A stretch of 64,000 nucleotides of DNA from Thiodiazotropha sp040791665 (GTDB lineage: Bacteria; Pseudomonadota; Gammaproteobacteria; Chromatiales; Chromatiaceae), in contig JBFNNX010000026.1 of NCBI GenBank assembly GCA_040791665.1, forward strand, positions 1-64,000, read 5' to 3'. This document shows, in pieces, positions 1-9,560 of this stretch. The position numbers and the translations under genes were made by a program. Numbering within the stretch: position 1 is the stretch's first letter; each line of letters opens with the position of its first letter. Under the pieces are notes generated by a model, which saw only the letters and a program-made list of their open reading frames with translations, made no database searches and was not told where the DNA came from.

Positions 1-2
1 AC

Positions 3-584
3 GAACAGATGCTTGAAGCGAGAAGCAACTTGAAAATCGCGATACCCGGAGCTGTCGCCATTATCCTTGTACTCCTGATGATTCATTTTGGCCGTGCCGA
101 TCGTACGGTGATGGTAATGACCGCCTTACCGTTTGGCCTGGTGGGCGGTATGTGGTCGGTATATCTTGCAGGATACAATCTTTCGGTGGCTGTGGCTGTC
201 GGTTTTATAGCGCTCGGTGGCATCGCTGTGGAGACTGCTGTGGTAATGCTGCTCTATATCGATCAGCAGGTGCGTACGCTACCACCGTTGGACCGGCATC
301 AATTGTTTGCCGCCATTATGGCGGGTGCTGCTTTACGCGTCAGGCCAAAACTTATGACCGTTTCAGTCATCATTGCCGGCTTGTTGCCAATATTTTTCAC
401 TGAGGGACCTGGTTCTGACGTCATGCGTCGAATTGCTTTGCCAATGGTGGGCGGTATGGTCAGTACTACCGTCATGACCCTTATTGTGGTTCCTGTGATC
501 TATTTAATCTGGGAGGCGCGCCGGCTGCCCGAGACTGTACCGACTTCACTAAAAACCGATGAATACTCATCCAGACTGCCCTAA
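3..584 (+). CDS. CusA/CzcA-family heavy-metal efflux RND transporter, C-terminal part (partial)
   Basis: The reading frame is already open at the left edge of the window, so only about the last 193 residues are present. They contain hydrophobic segments typical of the last transmembrane helices of RND pumps (GAVAIILVLLMIHFG, GFIALGGIAVETAVVMLLY, VGGMVSTTVMTLIVVPVIY) and the loop with LRVRPKLMTVSVIIAGLLPI. In CusA/CzcA proteins this region drives proton-coupled export of Cu(I)/Ag(I) or divalent metals through a CusCBA-type tripartite complex. The next gene, 13 bp downstream, is CusF-like, which favours copper/silver over zinc/cobalt as substrate (inference). The N-terminal porter domains lie outside the window. 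Confidence 0.9.
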   Translation, partial: EQMLEARSNLKIAIPGAVAIILVLLMIHFGRADRTVMVMTALPFGLVGGMWSVYLAGYNLSVAVAVGFIALGGIAVETAVVMLLYIDQQVRTLPPLDRHQLFAAIMAGAALRVRPKLMTVSVIIAGLLPIFFTEGPGSDVMRRIALPMVGGMVSTTVMTLIVVPVIYLIWEARRLPETVPTSLKTDEYSSRLP

Positions 585-597
585 GAGGATTTCGAAC

Positions 598-951
598 ATG
601 AAGAAATTAATCAAATTGATCTCAATTGCGTTTGCCGGCGTGATCATTGCTGCTCCAGTTATAGGCGACAGCCACAGCGGCCATAGTATGCATGGTCACG
701 GTGAAATGACGAGTAGCGCTACTCAGGGTATGGGGAAGGGTGTGCTGCACAAAATCGATGTGGAAAACAAAATCGTCAATCTGACGCACCAACCAATTCC
801 CGAGCTCAACTGGATGGGGATGACAATGGACTTGCCGGTTACAAGACGGGTCGACTTGTCTGGATTCAAACCAAATGACAAGGTTAACTTTATGGTAAAA
901 AAAGGTCGTGACAAACAGTTTCGTATCACCGCCATGGAATTGGACAAGTGA
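598..951 (+). CDS. cusF: CusF-like periplasmic copper-binding protein
   Basis: A 117-aa protein with an N-terminal signal peptide (KKLIKLISIAFAGVIIAAP) and a His/Met-rich stretch after cleavage (HSGHSMHGHGEM). The CusF fold region carries the Cu(I)/Ag(I) ligand pattern His, Trp, Met, Met in THQPIPELNWMGMTM, matching the H/W/M/M site known for CusF, where the Trp makes a cation-pi contact with the metal. I chose the ATG at 598 because GAGGA lies 8 bp upstream; an in-frame ATG at 559 would overlap the pump gene and precede the signal peptide. It probably delivers periplasmic copper to the RND pump encoded just upstream, in the same operon. Confidence 0.9.
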   Translation: MKKLIKLISIAFAGVIIAAPVIGDSHSGHSMHGHGEMTSSATQGMGKGVLHKIDVENKIVNLTHQPIPELNWMGMTMDLPVTRRVDLSGFKPNDKVNFMVKKGRDKQFRITAMELDK

Positions 952-1067
952 ACGAAGGGCGGTGAGCAAACAATCTCAACCATAACGAAGATCTCTTGGA
1001 TCTGCACAGGATGCCGTGACAGATAAGTTGATCTTCAGGGGCATACAATGATGGCGAGGCTGCTGTA

Positions 1068-2252
1068 TTATGAAACGGCGGTGGTTTGTTTGGTCTCGAA
1101 CAGCCTCAGACTGGCTATCAATAGCGTGCCGATTATCATGATGCCGGCTGCAAGGTAGAGTCCGTCACTATAGCTTCCGCTACGTTCAGCGAGCACTCCA
1201 GTGATGGCGGGGATGATGATCTGGGCAATCCCATAAGAGATGGTCATTTTCCCCATCATCTTGGCGGGACGGGTAGGGTAGTAGCGCCCAGCCATGGTGA
1301 GCACAAGACTGACGATGCCGATGAATGTTCCCCCAAACAACAATGCACCGGCCATCGCCATGATGGGGCTATGATCTATGACCGGTAACAGAATGCCGAC
1401 AGTCTGCAGCAGAAAGGCTATGAGCAGGGCGTTGAGATCACCTGTGCGGCGAGCCACCAGGTCCCATAGGATACAGGCGGGCGCTGCGGCCATGCCAAGG
1501 ATGAAAAAGCTCCAGGCGCCCAGCCCGTTGAGACCGGGCAACTGGTCGATAATGGCCACGATGAAGGTGGCGCTGACGACATAGCCCGCACCCGCGCAAA
1601 AGTAGGCAGCCATGAAGAGTTGCAGAAAGCGCCGACCGGGTGGCGTATCGACCATTACCTCGCCGCTGCGTGTGATCTGGCTGGTATCGGGAGGGGGTAG
1701 CCATGCCCAAGCGGGCAAAACCATCAGAGTGCCCATCAGACTCAACATCAGCCATTGACCGCGCCAGTCGAATTGGTGACTCATCAGCTCAACCGCAATG
1801 GCGCCGAACGCGATACCTAGACCTACACCGCTGAAGTGAATTCCCAGCTCGCTGCGATGACCATGTCTTATGAGCCAGTTGAGAATGAGACCGGAACCCA
1901 ACAGCAGTCCCGCGGCGCTGCTCAGACCCGCAATAAAGCGGTAGAAGGACCAGAGCCAGATATTTTCGGTAAGCCCCATTCCCAAGGTGGAAACCACGGC
2001 CACGACCAAGCCGATGCGATAGAGACGGTCTTTGAGCACCAGGTTACTGATCAGTGATGCCGTAATTGCACCGCTCAAATAGCCAAGATAGTTGACCGCC
2101 GTTAACCAGCCTCCCTGGGAAAGTCCTAATCCGGCTTGTTCCAGCATGATCGGGAGTAGCGGTGTATAGGCAAAGCGGGCAATGCCCAACATCAGTATCA
2201 GGCTGATAATGCCGCCAGTCAGTACTTTTAGTCGTTCAGTCTGGTTGCCCAT
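1068..2252 (-). CDS. YbfB/YjiJ-family MFS transporter
   Basis: A 394-aa integral membrane protein with about 12 hydrophobic segments and the N-terminal GIARFAYTPLLPIMLEQ seen in the YbfB/YjiJ group of the major facilitator superfamily. Substrates of this group are not established, so none is assigned. It converges with the copper genes (116 bp between stops, no clear terminator). Its ATG lies only 27 bp from the MITE-like palindromic element at 2279-2549, so the element sits in the promoter and may block or replace it (inference). No strong Shine-Dalgarno sequence precedes the ATG. Confidence 0.85.
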   Translation of the reverse strand: MGNQTERLKVLTGGIISLILMLGIARFAYTPLLPIMLEQAGLGLSQGGWLTAVNYLGYLSGAITASLISNLVLKDRLYRIGLVVAVVSTLGMGLTENIWLWSFYRFIAGLSSAAGLLLGSGLILNWLIRHGHRSELGIHFSGVGLGIAFGAIAVELMSHQFDWRGQWLMLSLMGTLMVLPAWAWLPPPDTSQITRSGEVMVDTPPGRRFLQLFMAAYFCAGAGYVVSATFIVAIIDQLPGLNGLGAWSFFILGMAAAPACILWDLVARRTGDLNALLIAFLLQTVGILLPVIDHSPIMAMAGALLFGGTFIGIVSLVLTMAGRYYPTRPAKMMGKMTISYGIAQIIIPAITGVLAERSGSYSDGLYLAAGIMIIGTLLIASLRLFETKQTTAVS

Positions 2253-2278
2253 GTGAGGCTTTTTAGATACATATTATC

Positions 2279-2549
2279 TTAGGGCCTGTTAACACTAATC
2301 CAATACACCCTGCTGGGGCTGTTTTTGTGCCCAGCAAGGCAGAATGAGCGAGGTGTAGTCATTCTACATGAGCGAATGATAACGCCGCTGGGGGCAAAAA
2401 CAGCCCCAGCCCTTCGGGTTGTGCCTGAAAAAGCGCCACTCGGCGTTGCTCGTCGCTCATTTGGAATAACCAAACCTCTCTCCTCGCGCCTTGATTGGCG
2501 CTTTTTCAGGCACAACAGGGCGTATTGGATTAGTGTTAACAGGCCCTAA
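2279..2549. repeat. MITE-like element made of nested inverted repeats
   Basis: A 271-bp element bounded by 34-bp terminal inverted repeats (2279-2312 and 2516-2549, one mismatch), each starting TTAGGGCCTGTTAACAC. Two internal inverted repeats lie side by side: GCTGGGGCTGTTTTTG at 2312-2327 pairs with 2395-2410, and a perfect 20-bp repeat at 2419-2438 (TTGTGCCTGAAAAAGCGCCA) pairs with 2496-2515. Open frames on both strands inside it are by-products of the palindromes. It has no transposase gene. Terminal TA on both sides would fit a Tc1/IS630-type target duplication (inference). Right-end copies recur at 9561-9585 and 58453-58477. Confidence 0.8.
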
Positions 2550-2944
2550 TAATACTCATTAAGATGAGTCATTCGAATTTTTTGTGTTCAATGAAACCGT
2601 AGCGTGACCATCAGATATTTGTAACGATACTACTATTGTGCTTCAAGAAGCAGAACCAGTTCGAGAGTATAACCAAAATAGGGGAAACTAGTTAGATGTG
2701 TCTCATCTCAGAGTTTAGCAGGATGCACTTTCCCGGCCTGATTTTGTCAATCCGTACTTTTTGGTTAATTTTCTATAAATTTGCCCGCAAAATTTTCTGA
2801 ATAGCTATTTGTAAAAAAGCATCTTTGATCACTACCATCAGTATTAACATAATGTTACTTATAATATAATTTTTGACTCGCAATATTCTTGTAGACTTGA
2901 GACATCCTAGATTATTCAAGCGAAATGGTAAATGATGGAACAAG

Positions 2945-3488
2945 ATGCCAAGCGTCCTTTGTCAACATCAAACAGGGTTCAAAGCTACGTATGCAATTGA
3001 TCCAGGCATCTCAGTTATCAGGCGGATAACTTGCATGTTTGGTGACATGGGGATGATTTCATATCTTTTATACTACTACGGTCAAATGATGACCCCACTC
3101 TATGTTGTATATCTATGGGTATCATCTTCCTAGCCAATATGAGCCATGAAATCCGTTCACCTATTAATGGTCTAATCGGTCTATTGGAGTTGCTAAGTGT
3201 TACGCCTTTGGCAGAAAAGCAGAAATCACTGGTACACGGAGCTCAATCATCAGCAGCTATGCTGTTGCACTTGGTCATGATGTATTGGACATTAGCAAAA
3301 TTGAAGCGGGATGCATAACAATCTCGAATGCTCCTTATGATTTGCATGCTCTAATAAATAGTGTTATTGGCATATTTGACAACGAGGCAAGAAAAAAGAA
3401 TCTGATACTAAAGCGTAATATTGATCCGGCATGTCCATACTGGTTGGTCGGAGATGAACTACATTTGCTAGTGTCAGGAAAGGATTAG
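2945..3488 (+). pseudogene. Decayed membrane sensor histidine kinase
   Basis: Fragments of a histidine kinase in three successive frames. First comes a membrane-like piece (GDMGMISYLLYYYGQ), then from about 3121 a phosphoacceptor region FLANMSHEIRSPINGLIGLL. A frameshift near 3273-3290 follows, then LDISKIEAG and a dimerisation tail ending in WLVGDELHL, where the ATPase domain should begin but is missing. The direct jump from the membrane piece to the H-box implies an internal deletion. The pieces resemble the intact kinase at 3679-6249 (GDHTMTCLAMYGAGEAGAP, FLANMSHEMRTPLTG), so it looks like a dead paralogue. Flanking DNA from 2550 to 2944 is AT-rich and holds nothing I recognise. Confidence 0.75.
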
Positions 3489-3678
3489 CGCAAAGGCAAA
3501 TAAGCCAGGTCTTACATTCGGTATTTATTAGAAGCGGTATCGAAGTTATTGAAAGGGAATCCTTTGCCAAGGATGGAAAGTATAATGTCGCGACCATTAA
3601 GAAATTGAGCTTTCTTGTGCATTTTATCATGTGACCAATCACTGTCATCTTCAGGTATTGGTGTATCCACAGCTGTGG

Positions 3679-6249
3679 TTAATCTGCCTTATTCTTGCGG
3701 TTGATCAGCTTGATCCTGATATAGTTGTCCTCAAAATACTGTTCCAAGGCGGACTTGGTTTTATCGATGATATCAGCCAGCTCACTCAGATAGCGTTGGC
3801 CGTTTCTCCTGATCTCTTCACTTGATAAACGATTAAGCTTGCTGGCCTTGTCGAAAAGGTGAGTGGCGCCAATATTGCCCGCGGCGCCCTTGATTGCATG
3901 TGCATCATCGATAATCTGCGTAATATCGGTGCCCTGTAGCGCAATTTCCATACGCTCCGTACAACTGTAGACATCAGTAAGAAAGTTATTGATCAGTTCC
4001 TCAAAAAAGCCATCACGTGTACTCAATCTGGTTAATTGATCAAGTGTGTCCCTGTCAATGTATTGCAGTTTTTTTGATGTATATGGGGTTGTCTTGCGAT
4101 TTGCCTTGTAGCTTGCGGGAACCGATTCTGAAACTTTATTGTCATTCTCGGTCAGGCGGTGGATCTCCTCGATCAAGGCATTAATGTCGATAGGCTTCTG
4201 TAAATAGACATCAGCACCAGCTTCCCGGCACTGCTGTTCCGCGTCTTTGGAGATATTTGCTGTCAGAATGATAAAGGGTATATCCTTTATTAGACCATAT
4301 CCGGATTTGTACTCGCGTATAACATCTAGTCCACCGATTCGGGGCATTTGCATATCGAGGATGGCCAAATCGTAATCACAATCTTCGAATTTCTCCAAGG
4401 CACTCTGTCCATTTTCGACCAACTCTACTTCATATCCAGCCTTGGTCAGCATCTCACCAAGAATTAGACGATTGACAGCTGTGTCTTCAGCAACAAGGAT
4501 CTTTAACTTGTCCTGACACTGGGTATGGGCCCAGCTATCGATTGCCTGTACACCCTCCGGTAGGCTGGTATCGAGAAATGCAGTGTGAATGGCATTATAA
4601 AGTTGGCGCCGGTTTTCCAGGTTATGGACAACTGAATCTATTTCAGGCGGTACATCGAATGGTTGGAATTTGCCGACAGTGTCAATCAATATCAGGTGAG
4701 TGTGATCGCCTGCTACTTCACGTAATCTTTTTGTCAGAGGTTCAAGGTTATCATCAACATGTTCCGCATCCAGAAGTAATAGTGGCTGTTGATCAGATGT
4801 CGAGGCGCTTTGAGTGATGAGGTCAGTCAACTCCTCGACTGTACTGACCACATCATTTCCTATTTCCCACAGCTTCAGTGGTTGGTTGATCTTATTGTAG
4901 AATTGAAGGCTGTTAGTGAATGTGATTGTGGTGTGTCCCGTGTAGCTCTGTTCCTTTGCTGACTCAGGTACCTCGAGTGGAAGATCAAAATAGAACCGAG
5001 ATCCCTTTCCAAGCGTGCTTTCCACATAAATATCACCACCCATACAATTGACGAGTTCTTTGGAAATTGTCGTACCGAGGCCGGAACCGCCATACTCTCT
5101 GTTAATGGAATCATCGATCTGGTTGAAACGTTGAAATATATTTTTCAGTCCCTCTTGAGCGATACCGATACCGGTATCGATAACCTCAAATCTTAAATTA
5201 ACCATTGAGTCTGTGGTATGCAATGAGTTGACTCTGATATCTACATAACCCTGATGAGTAAACTTGATGGCATTACCCACAAGGTTGTTAAGGACCTGTT
5301 GTATACGGTGGTGATCACCAAGAAGATTGAATGGCACTTCAGGAGAGATATGGGTCATTAAACTGATGTTTTTCTCCTTGGCGATCGGTTCAAGTGATGC
5401 GCTGACAGTTGTAATCAGCGAATGCAGATCGAATTTCTGATGTTCGATCTTGATTTCGCCGGCATCGATTTTCGAAAAATCAAGGATATCATCTATTAGT
5501 GAAAGCAGGTGTTTTGCGGAGGAATCGATAGTATTGACTTTCTTTTCTATCCGTTTTCCCAAATTTTCAGTCATCAGTAATTGAGAAACACCTATGATGC
5601 CTGTTAAAGGTGTTCGCATCTCATGACTCATATTGGCAAGAAACCGTCCCTTTGCCTGATTTGCCGCTTCAGCAGTAGCTTTTGCATCTACCAATTGTCC
5701 AAGTATTTTGGAGACGAAAATAGGTATAATGATATTGGTGACGATCAATCCATAACCCACAACCGGGTGCGATAGCCAGAAGGGTGTAGTGTTGATCACA
5801 ACCAGAAAACCGGAGGTTGAGAGCAGCATACCCAGGTAAAGATAGCTGTTACCAAAACGGGCGCCATAACCAACGGTGATCCAGAGCAGGACTGTAAAGA
5901 GTGGCGCTCCGGCCTCACCTGCGCCATACATGGCGAGACAGGTCATTGTGTGATCACCCAGCATGGTGATGGTTTTACGTAGCTTTGAACCCTGTTTGAT
6001 GTTGACAAACGATAACAGAATAAGAAATGAGAACAATTCGTATCCAGCTGCCAGCCTTGTGGCTGTTACATGAGTGCTGCCGAGGGGATTGGTCAAATCG
6101 GAAATCAGCAGATAGGTGAACACGATAAAGGTAAAAAAGAGGCGAATCAGTCCCTGTTCATATTCCAGACGTGCCTCATCACTCAGTCCCTGGGAGATGA
6201 ACGTGAGTCTAGGTAATTTAAAAACCTCTTTCAACGTATTGCCGGCCAT
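3679..6249 (-). CDS. rpfC: RpfC-like hybrid sensor kinase (DSF sensor)
   Basis: An 856-aa inner-membrane hybrid kinase. Domain order: about five transmembrane helices (residues 35-190), HisKA with phosphoacceptor His209 in FLANMSHEMRTP, HATPase_c with DTGIGI and GGSGLG boxes, a receiver with AspP near residue 632 (LAILDMQMP) and Lys in YLQKPI, and an Hpt domain with His near 784 (HAIKGAAGNIGA). This is the order of Xanthomonas RpfC, which senses diffusible signal factor and phosphorylates a cytoplasmic HD-GYP regulator (RpfG). The divergent neighbour encodes an RpfF-like DSF synthase, which supports the call. No rpfG occurs in the window. The Shine-Dalgarno is weak (GGGG about 9 bp before the ATG). 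Confidence 0.85.
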   Translation of the reverse strand: MAGNTLKEVFKLPRLTFISQGLSDEARLEYEQGLIRLFFTFIVFTYLLISDLTNPLGSTHVTATRLAAGYELFSFLILLSFVNIKQGSKLRKTITMLGDHTMTCLAMYGAGEAGAPLFTVLLWITVGYGARFGNSYLYLGMLLSTSGFLVVINTTPFWLSHPVVGYGLIVTNIIIPIFVSKILGQLVDAKATAEAANQAKGRFLANMSHEMRTPLTGIIGVSQLLMTENLGKRIEKKVNTIDSSAKHLLSLIDDILDFSKIDAGEIKIEHQKFDLHSLITTVSASLEPIAKEKNISLMTHISPEVPFNLLGDHHRIQQVLNNLVGNAIKFTHQGYVDIRVNSLHTTDSMVNLRFEVIDTGIGIAQEGLKNIFQRFNQIDDSINREYGGSGLGTTISKELVNCMGGDIYVESTLGKGSRFYFDLPLEVPESAKEQSYTGHTTITFTNSLQFYNKINQPLKLWEIGNDVVSTVEELTDLITQSASTSDQQPLLLLDAEHVDDNLEPLTKRLREVAGDHTHLILIDTVGKFQPFDVPPEIDSVVHNLENRRQLYNAIHTAFLDTSLPEGVQAIDSWAHTQCQDKLKILVAEDTAVNRLILGEMLTKAGYEVELVENGQSALEKFEDCDYDLAILDMQMPRIGGLDVIREYKSGYGLIKDIPFIILTANISKDAEQQCREAGADVYLQKPIDINALIEEIHRLTENDNKVSESVPASYKANRKTTPYTSKKLQYIDRDTLDQLTRLSTRDGFFEELINNFLTDVYSCTERMEIALQGTDITQIIDDAHAIKGAAGNIGATHLFDKASKLNRLSSEEIRRNGQRYLSELADIIDKTKSALEQYFEDNYIRIKLINRKNKAD

Positions 6250-6641
6250 GGCACATATACCCCTAAGTGATTGATTTTTGGTTTTCTGGGCCGCCTATTG
6301 TAACAGTCAAGTCATACGTTTGAATGTATAGAACTAATGGTAGCGGCTGTAAATAGTTGAAATTTTAGTCATTATAAGAATTAATTTCCTATAAAAAAGT
6401 TGAATGCCAAAATATGTTGCGCGGGATCAATTACTTAAGCGATTCTACTTCCCAAGGAAAGTGGAATTGGGTCACGATCAGACTGACTTGATTACTCAGT
6501 CCTTAATCATTTCATAAAATGCTGTTTCTATCCTGTGGTGGCAACGCCTAATATAAATCCACCATCTATTTTTCTTTAGCGATGGTAATTAAACACACAT
6601 AACACCAGACCTTTATGACATCTATCCGTGAGGAAAAGAAA
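6250..6641. promoter_or_regulatory. Divergent control region between rpfC and rpfF
   Basis: About 390 bp of AT-rich DNA separates the two divergent start codons and must hold both promoters. The rpfF side has AT-rich tracts (TATAAAAAAG near 6390) but I could not fix -35/-10 boxes. I saw no gene or convincing palindrome here. Confidence 0.4.
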
Positions 6642-7550
6642 ATGCTCAAAGCCGTACCTACACAATCAATATCAGAGTTGACATTTGACACGCTGAACAT
6701 TCGATATGATGAAAGCTACAGGACCCTTACCTTTGCCATGGATCCCGGTGCGATTCCTTGTTTTTCACCGCAATTACTGAAAGACATCAATAGTTTTCAG
6801 ACATGGACAAGTGATTACCTCAAAAGCATGGAATCGAAGACCGATATCGATTTCCTGATTTTCGGCTCCGATGTGCCCGGAATTTTCAATCTCGGTGGTG
6901 ATCTGAAGTTTTTTGTTGACATGATAACCTCAGGTGACAGGCAGACTCTGCAAAGTTATGCAGAACTGAGTATTGATGTGCTGTATGCCAATTTCGTCAA
7001 TCTAAATGCCAATGTACGTACCATATCGTTGGTTACCGGAACTGCGCTTGGAGCGGGATTCGAAGCCGCACTTTCCAGTGACTACATCATTGCCGAAGCC
7101 GGTAGTGTATTTAAATTTCCCGAGGTTGTTTTCAATATGTTCCCAGGTATGGGCGCCTATTCCTTCCTATCTCGGCGAATATCACCCGCATTGGTGGAGC
7201 GAATGATCATCAATGCCGAAGGTTATACCGCAGATCAGCTTTATGAGATGGGGATTGTTGATGTTGTTGCAGATCCGGGTGAGGGTGAGCTGGCACTCAG
7301 ATCATTTATCAAGCGCCTCACTAAGTCGAACATTACCAGGCGCTCAGTACTAAAGATGCGAAACCGGGTCCTGCCCTTGGAGAAACATGAGTTGCTTGAT
7401 ATTGCTCATGATTGGGTGGATGCGGCATTTTCACTCTCCGAAAGGGATATTTCCGCGATGTCGCGTCTTGTACGGGCACAAACGAAGATGATGAGTCAGC
7501 AAGATACGCAGGAAAAGCCGACTGACCTGCCTATGCAGAGTCATGGTTAA
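6642..7550 (+). CDS. rpfF: RpfF-like DSF synthase (crotonase family)
   Basis: A 302-aa enoyl-CoA hydratase/isomerase-family protein. From the ATG at 6642 (GAGGA 7 bp upstream; an ATG at 6615 has no such site) the catalytic glutamates fall at Glu141 (ALGAGFEAALSS) and Glu161 (FPEVVFNMFPGMGAYSF), the same numbers as the two catalytic glutamates known for Xanthomonas RpfF. Other family marks are FNLGGDL near residue 83 and SRRISP near 177. RpfF enzymes make cis-2-unsaturated fatty acid signals from acyl-ACP by dehydration and thioester cleavage. With the divergent RpfC-like sensor it forms a DSF quorum-sensing pair. The exact signal chain length cannot be read from sequence. Confidence 0.88.
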   Translation: MLKAVPTQSISELTFDTLNIRYDESYRTLTFAMDPGAIPCFSPQLLKDINSFQTWTSDYLKSMESKTDIDFLIFGSDVPGIFNLGGDLKFFVDMITSGDRQTLQSYAELSIDVLYANFVNLNANVRTISLVTGTALGAGFEAALSSDYIIAEAGSVFKFPEVVFNMFPGMGAYSFLSRRISPALVERMIINAEGYTADQLYEMGIVDVVADPGEGELALRSFIKRLTKSNITRRSVLKMRNRVLPLEKHELLDIAHDWVDAAFSLSERDISAMSRLVRAQTKMMSQQDTQEKPTDLPMQSHG

Positions 7551-8038
7551 CTGGGGTGTTGGTAATAAAACCAATTTTACTATCACTAAGTTGGAGAGAG
7601 TGTCATTGGACGATTGTAAATAAACGGATTGATTGAAGTCTGGTGAGATGCGATCACACGATTTACTGGTTTTACCCGATGTGCCAGGGGGAGGGCTGTT
7701 GTTGTGTAACCTGTTAGTATCAATTCCATAAGAAGGTGGATTTCAGAATTCTTGGCTTGGCTAGCGGTGGTGCATGCTCAGCTGAGCAATGGGCTGGAAT
7801 TGTGAAGAGTTGGTCTGAAACCAGCAGGTGATGTGCGGCGTATCTACTAACATCAGGAATTGCATAGATATTCCTGTAGCGCATCGGCATCACTGCACTT
7901 TTGCGTTGTGGTAGAGCATATTTGATAAGAAATGATAATGAAGCGACAACATACAATTGATTGAACCTGTCATGTAAAAATCAATCATTTTTTAATAGGT
8001 GGATTGATTTTTGCCGATTACCTGAGAGGAGAGTACCT
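7551..8038. other. Intergenic region, no gene seen
   Basis: 488 bp between rpfF and cfa. Both strands hold only short frames without codon bias or recognisable products, and I see no terminator with a clear U-tract. The right end carries the cfa ribosome-binding site (GAGAGGAGAG, 8021-8031). Confidence 0.5.
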
Positions 8039-9208
8039 ATGCCTTTCGTGAATATTAATCACGGCCTGCATAATGAATCTCGCGGTGAGCTTACGCCTCC
8101 CCAGGTATTGGTTGATCTCCTAGAGCAGGCTGATGTTCGGTTTAACGGCAATCGATCGTGGGACATACAAGTATATGGCAAGGAACTGTATCGGTATGTC
8201 CTGACCCGGGGTTCACTCGGCTTTGGTGAATCCTATATGGATGGTTACTGGGAGTGTGATGCAATGGATGTGTTGTTCTCTCGTTTGATGACAGTTGGAA
8301 TAGATCACCAGATTGCGGGTTGGTTCAAGTTTCGCATGCTCATCGAGTTGATTCGCCAGTACCTGTTCAACTTGCAGTCTGTTACTCGGGCCTTTCAAGT
8401 GGGTGAACGGCACTATGATGTCGGTAATGATATATTCGAAGCCATGCTCGACCCGACCATGAGCTACTCTTGTGGATATTGGAAGTCCGCGGAAAACTTG
8501 GAACAGGCACAGCGCGATAAACTGGATATCATCTGTCGCAAGCTGCAATTACAACCAGGTGAACGACTGCTTGACATAGGCTGTGGATGGGGTGCTTTGA
8601 TGCAGTTTGCTGCCGAACATTACGCTGTCAGTGCGGTTGGGGTTACCGTGTCAAAAGCCCAGCAGCAATTAGCCCGTGAACGCTGTAAGGGACTTCCTGT
8701 TACGGTTGAGCTAAGGGACTACAGGGAAATTGCAGGTAGCTATGACAAGGTGGTGTCAGTCGGCATGTTCGAACATGTCGGCCACAAGAACTATCGTACC
8801 TATTTCAATACCGTGAACAGATTACTCAGGGATAACGGACTGTTCCTCCTGCATACGATCGGCCAGTACAAAACCGCGAAGACATTGGATCCCTGGATAG
8901 ATAAGTACATTTTTCCCAACGGGAAACTACCTTCTGCACAGGAGATAACACAATCCCTAGATAGCATATTTCTGATACAGGATTGGCACAATTTCGGTCC
9001 GGACTATGACCGAACACTAATGGCTTGGTGGCATAATTTTGATAAAGCCTGGCCTGAGCTGTGCAAGCATTATGATGAGCGTTTTTATCGTATGTGGAAA
9101 TACTATCTGCACTCATGCGCCGGTTTTTTTCGCAGTCGCCAGGGGCAACTTTGGCAGTTTGTGCTGAATAAATGCCAGTATGAGGGTGTCTACCGCTCAG
9201 TGCGCTGA
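8039..9208 (+). CDS. cfa: Cyclopropane-fatty-acyl-phospholipid synthase
   Basis: A 389-aa SAM-dependent methyltransferase, close to the E. coli Cfa length of 382. It shows the Cfa entry motif YDVGNDIFEAMLDPTMSYSC, the SAM-binding loop LLDIGCGWGALM, and GMFEHVG, which is conserved in the active site. The enzyme adds a methylene bridge to cis-unsaturated acyl chains of membrane phospholipids, usually on entry into stationary phase. The ATG at 8039 is preferred over an upstream in-frame start at 7961 because the strong GAGAGGAGAG site is 8 bp away. Proximity to the fatty-acid-derived DSF genes may be coincidental. Confidence 0.95.
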   Translation: MPFVNINHGLHNESRGELTPPQVLVDLLEQADVRFNGNRSWDIQVYGKELYRYVLTRGSLGFGESYMDGYWECDAMDVLFSRLMTVGIDHQIAGWFKFRMLIELIRQYLFNLQSVTRAFQVGERHYDVGNDIFEAMLDPTMSYSCGYWKSAENLEQAQRDKLDIICRKLQLQPGERLLDIGCGWGALMQFAAEHYAVSAVGVTVSKAQQQLARERCKGLPVTVELRDYREIAGSYDKVVSVGMFEHVGHKNYRTYFNTVNRLLRDNGLFLLHTIGQYKTAKTLDPWIDKYIFPNGKLPSAQEITQSLDSIFLIQDWHNFGPDYDRTLMAWWHNFDKAWPELCKHYDERFYRMWKYYLHSCAGFFRSRQGQLWQFVLNKCQYEGVYRSVR

Positions 9209-9242
9209 CAACATATGGTCTGGTTGAGCCGCAGACAATAAA

Positions 9243-9261
9243 AGCGCCACGATGTGGCGCT
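9243..9261 (+). terminator. Hairpin after cfa, probable terminator
   Basis: A perfect 8-bp stem, AGCGCCAC / GTGGCGCT, with a three-base loop, 34 bp after the cfa stop. It is preceded by AATAA and followed by a broken T-rich stretch (TGTTTTAG) rather than a clean U-run, so its strength is uncertain. Confidence 0.55.
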
Positions 9262-9560
9262 CGAATTGCCTGTTTTAGTCTTACTACAAAATGGTTTTTT
9301 TTATCAGATAAACATATCTGAGGTGATGTTCTTGAACCAGCTGCGTGCATACTGCGCCTCGATAGCGAGTGATGCGAATGAATTCTCCCAATTGGTATGG
9401 CAAGCCAAATACAAGAAAGGATTGTTATAACTTTTCCCCCAACCCCAAATTATTATTGATATGGGGACTGCATAGTTCCACCTTATTTTATGTTGTTGGT
9501 GAAACCTTGTACTTATTATGCTTACGCAAAACTATCAAAACGATTCGGCAAGTTAACCGC

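Noticed and set aside
2279..2549. 74- and 78-codon frames on both strands inside the palindromic element
   Set aside because: Their sequences mirror each other because the DNA is an inverted repeat; no coding signature.
7720..7956. 78-codon minus-strand frame before cfa
   Set aside because: No motif or supporting translation signal.
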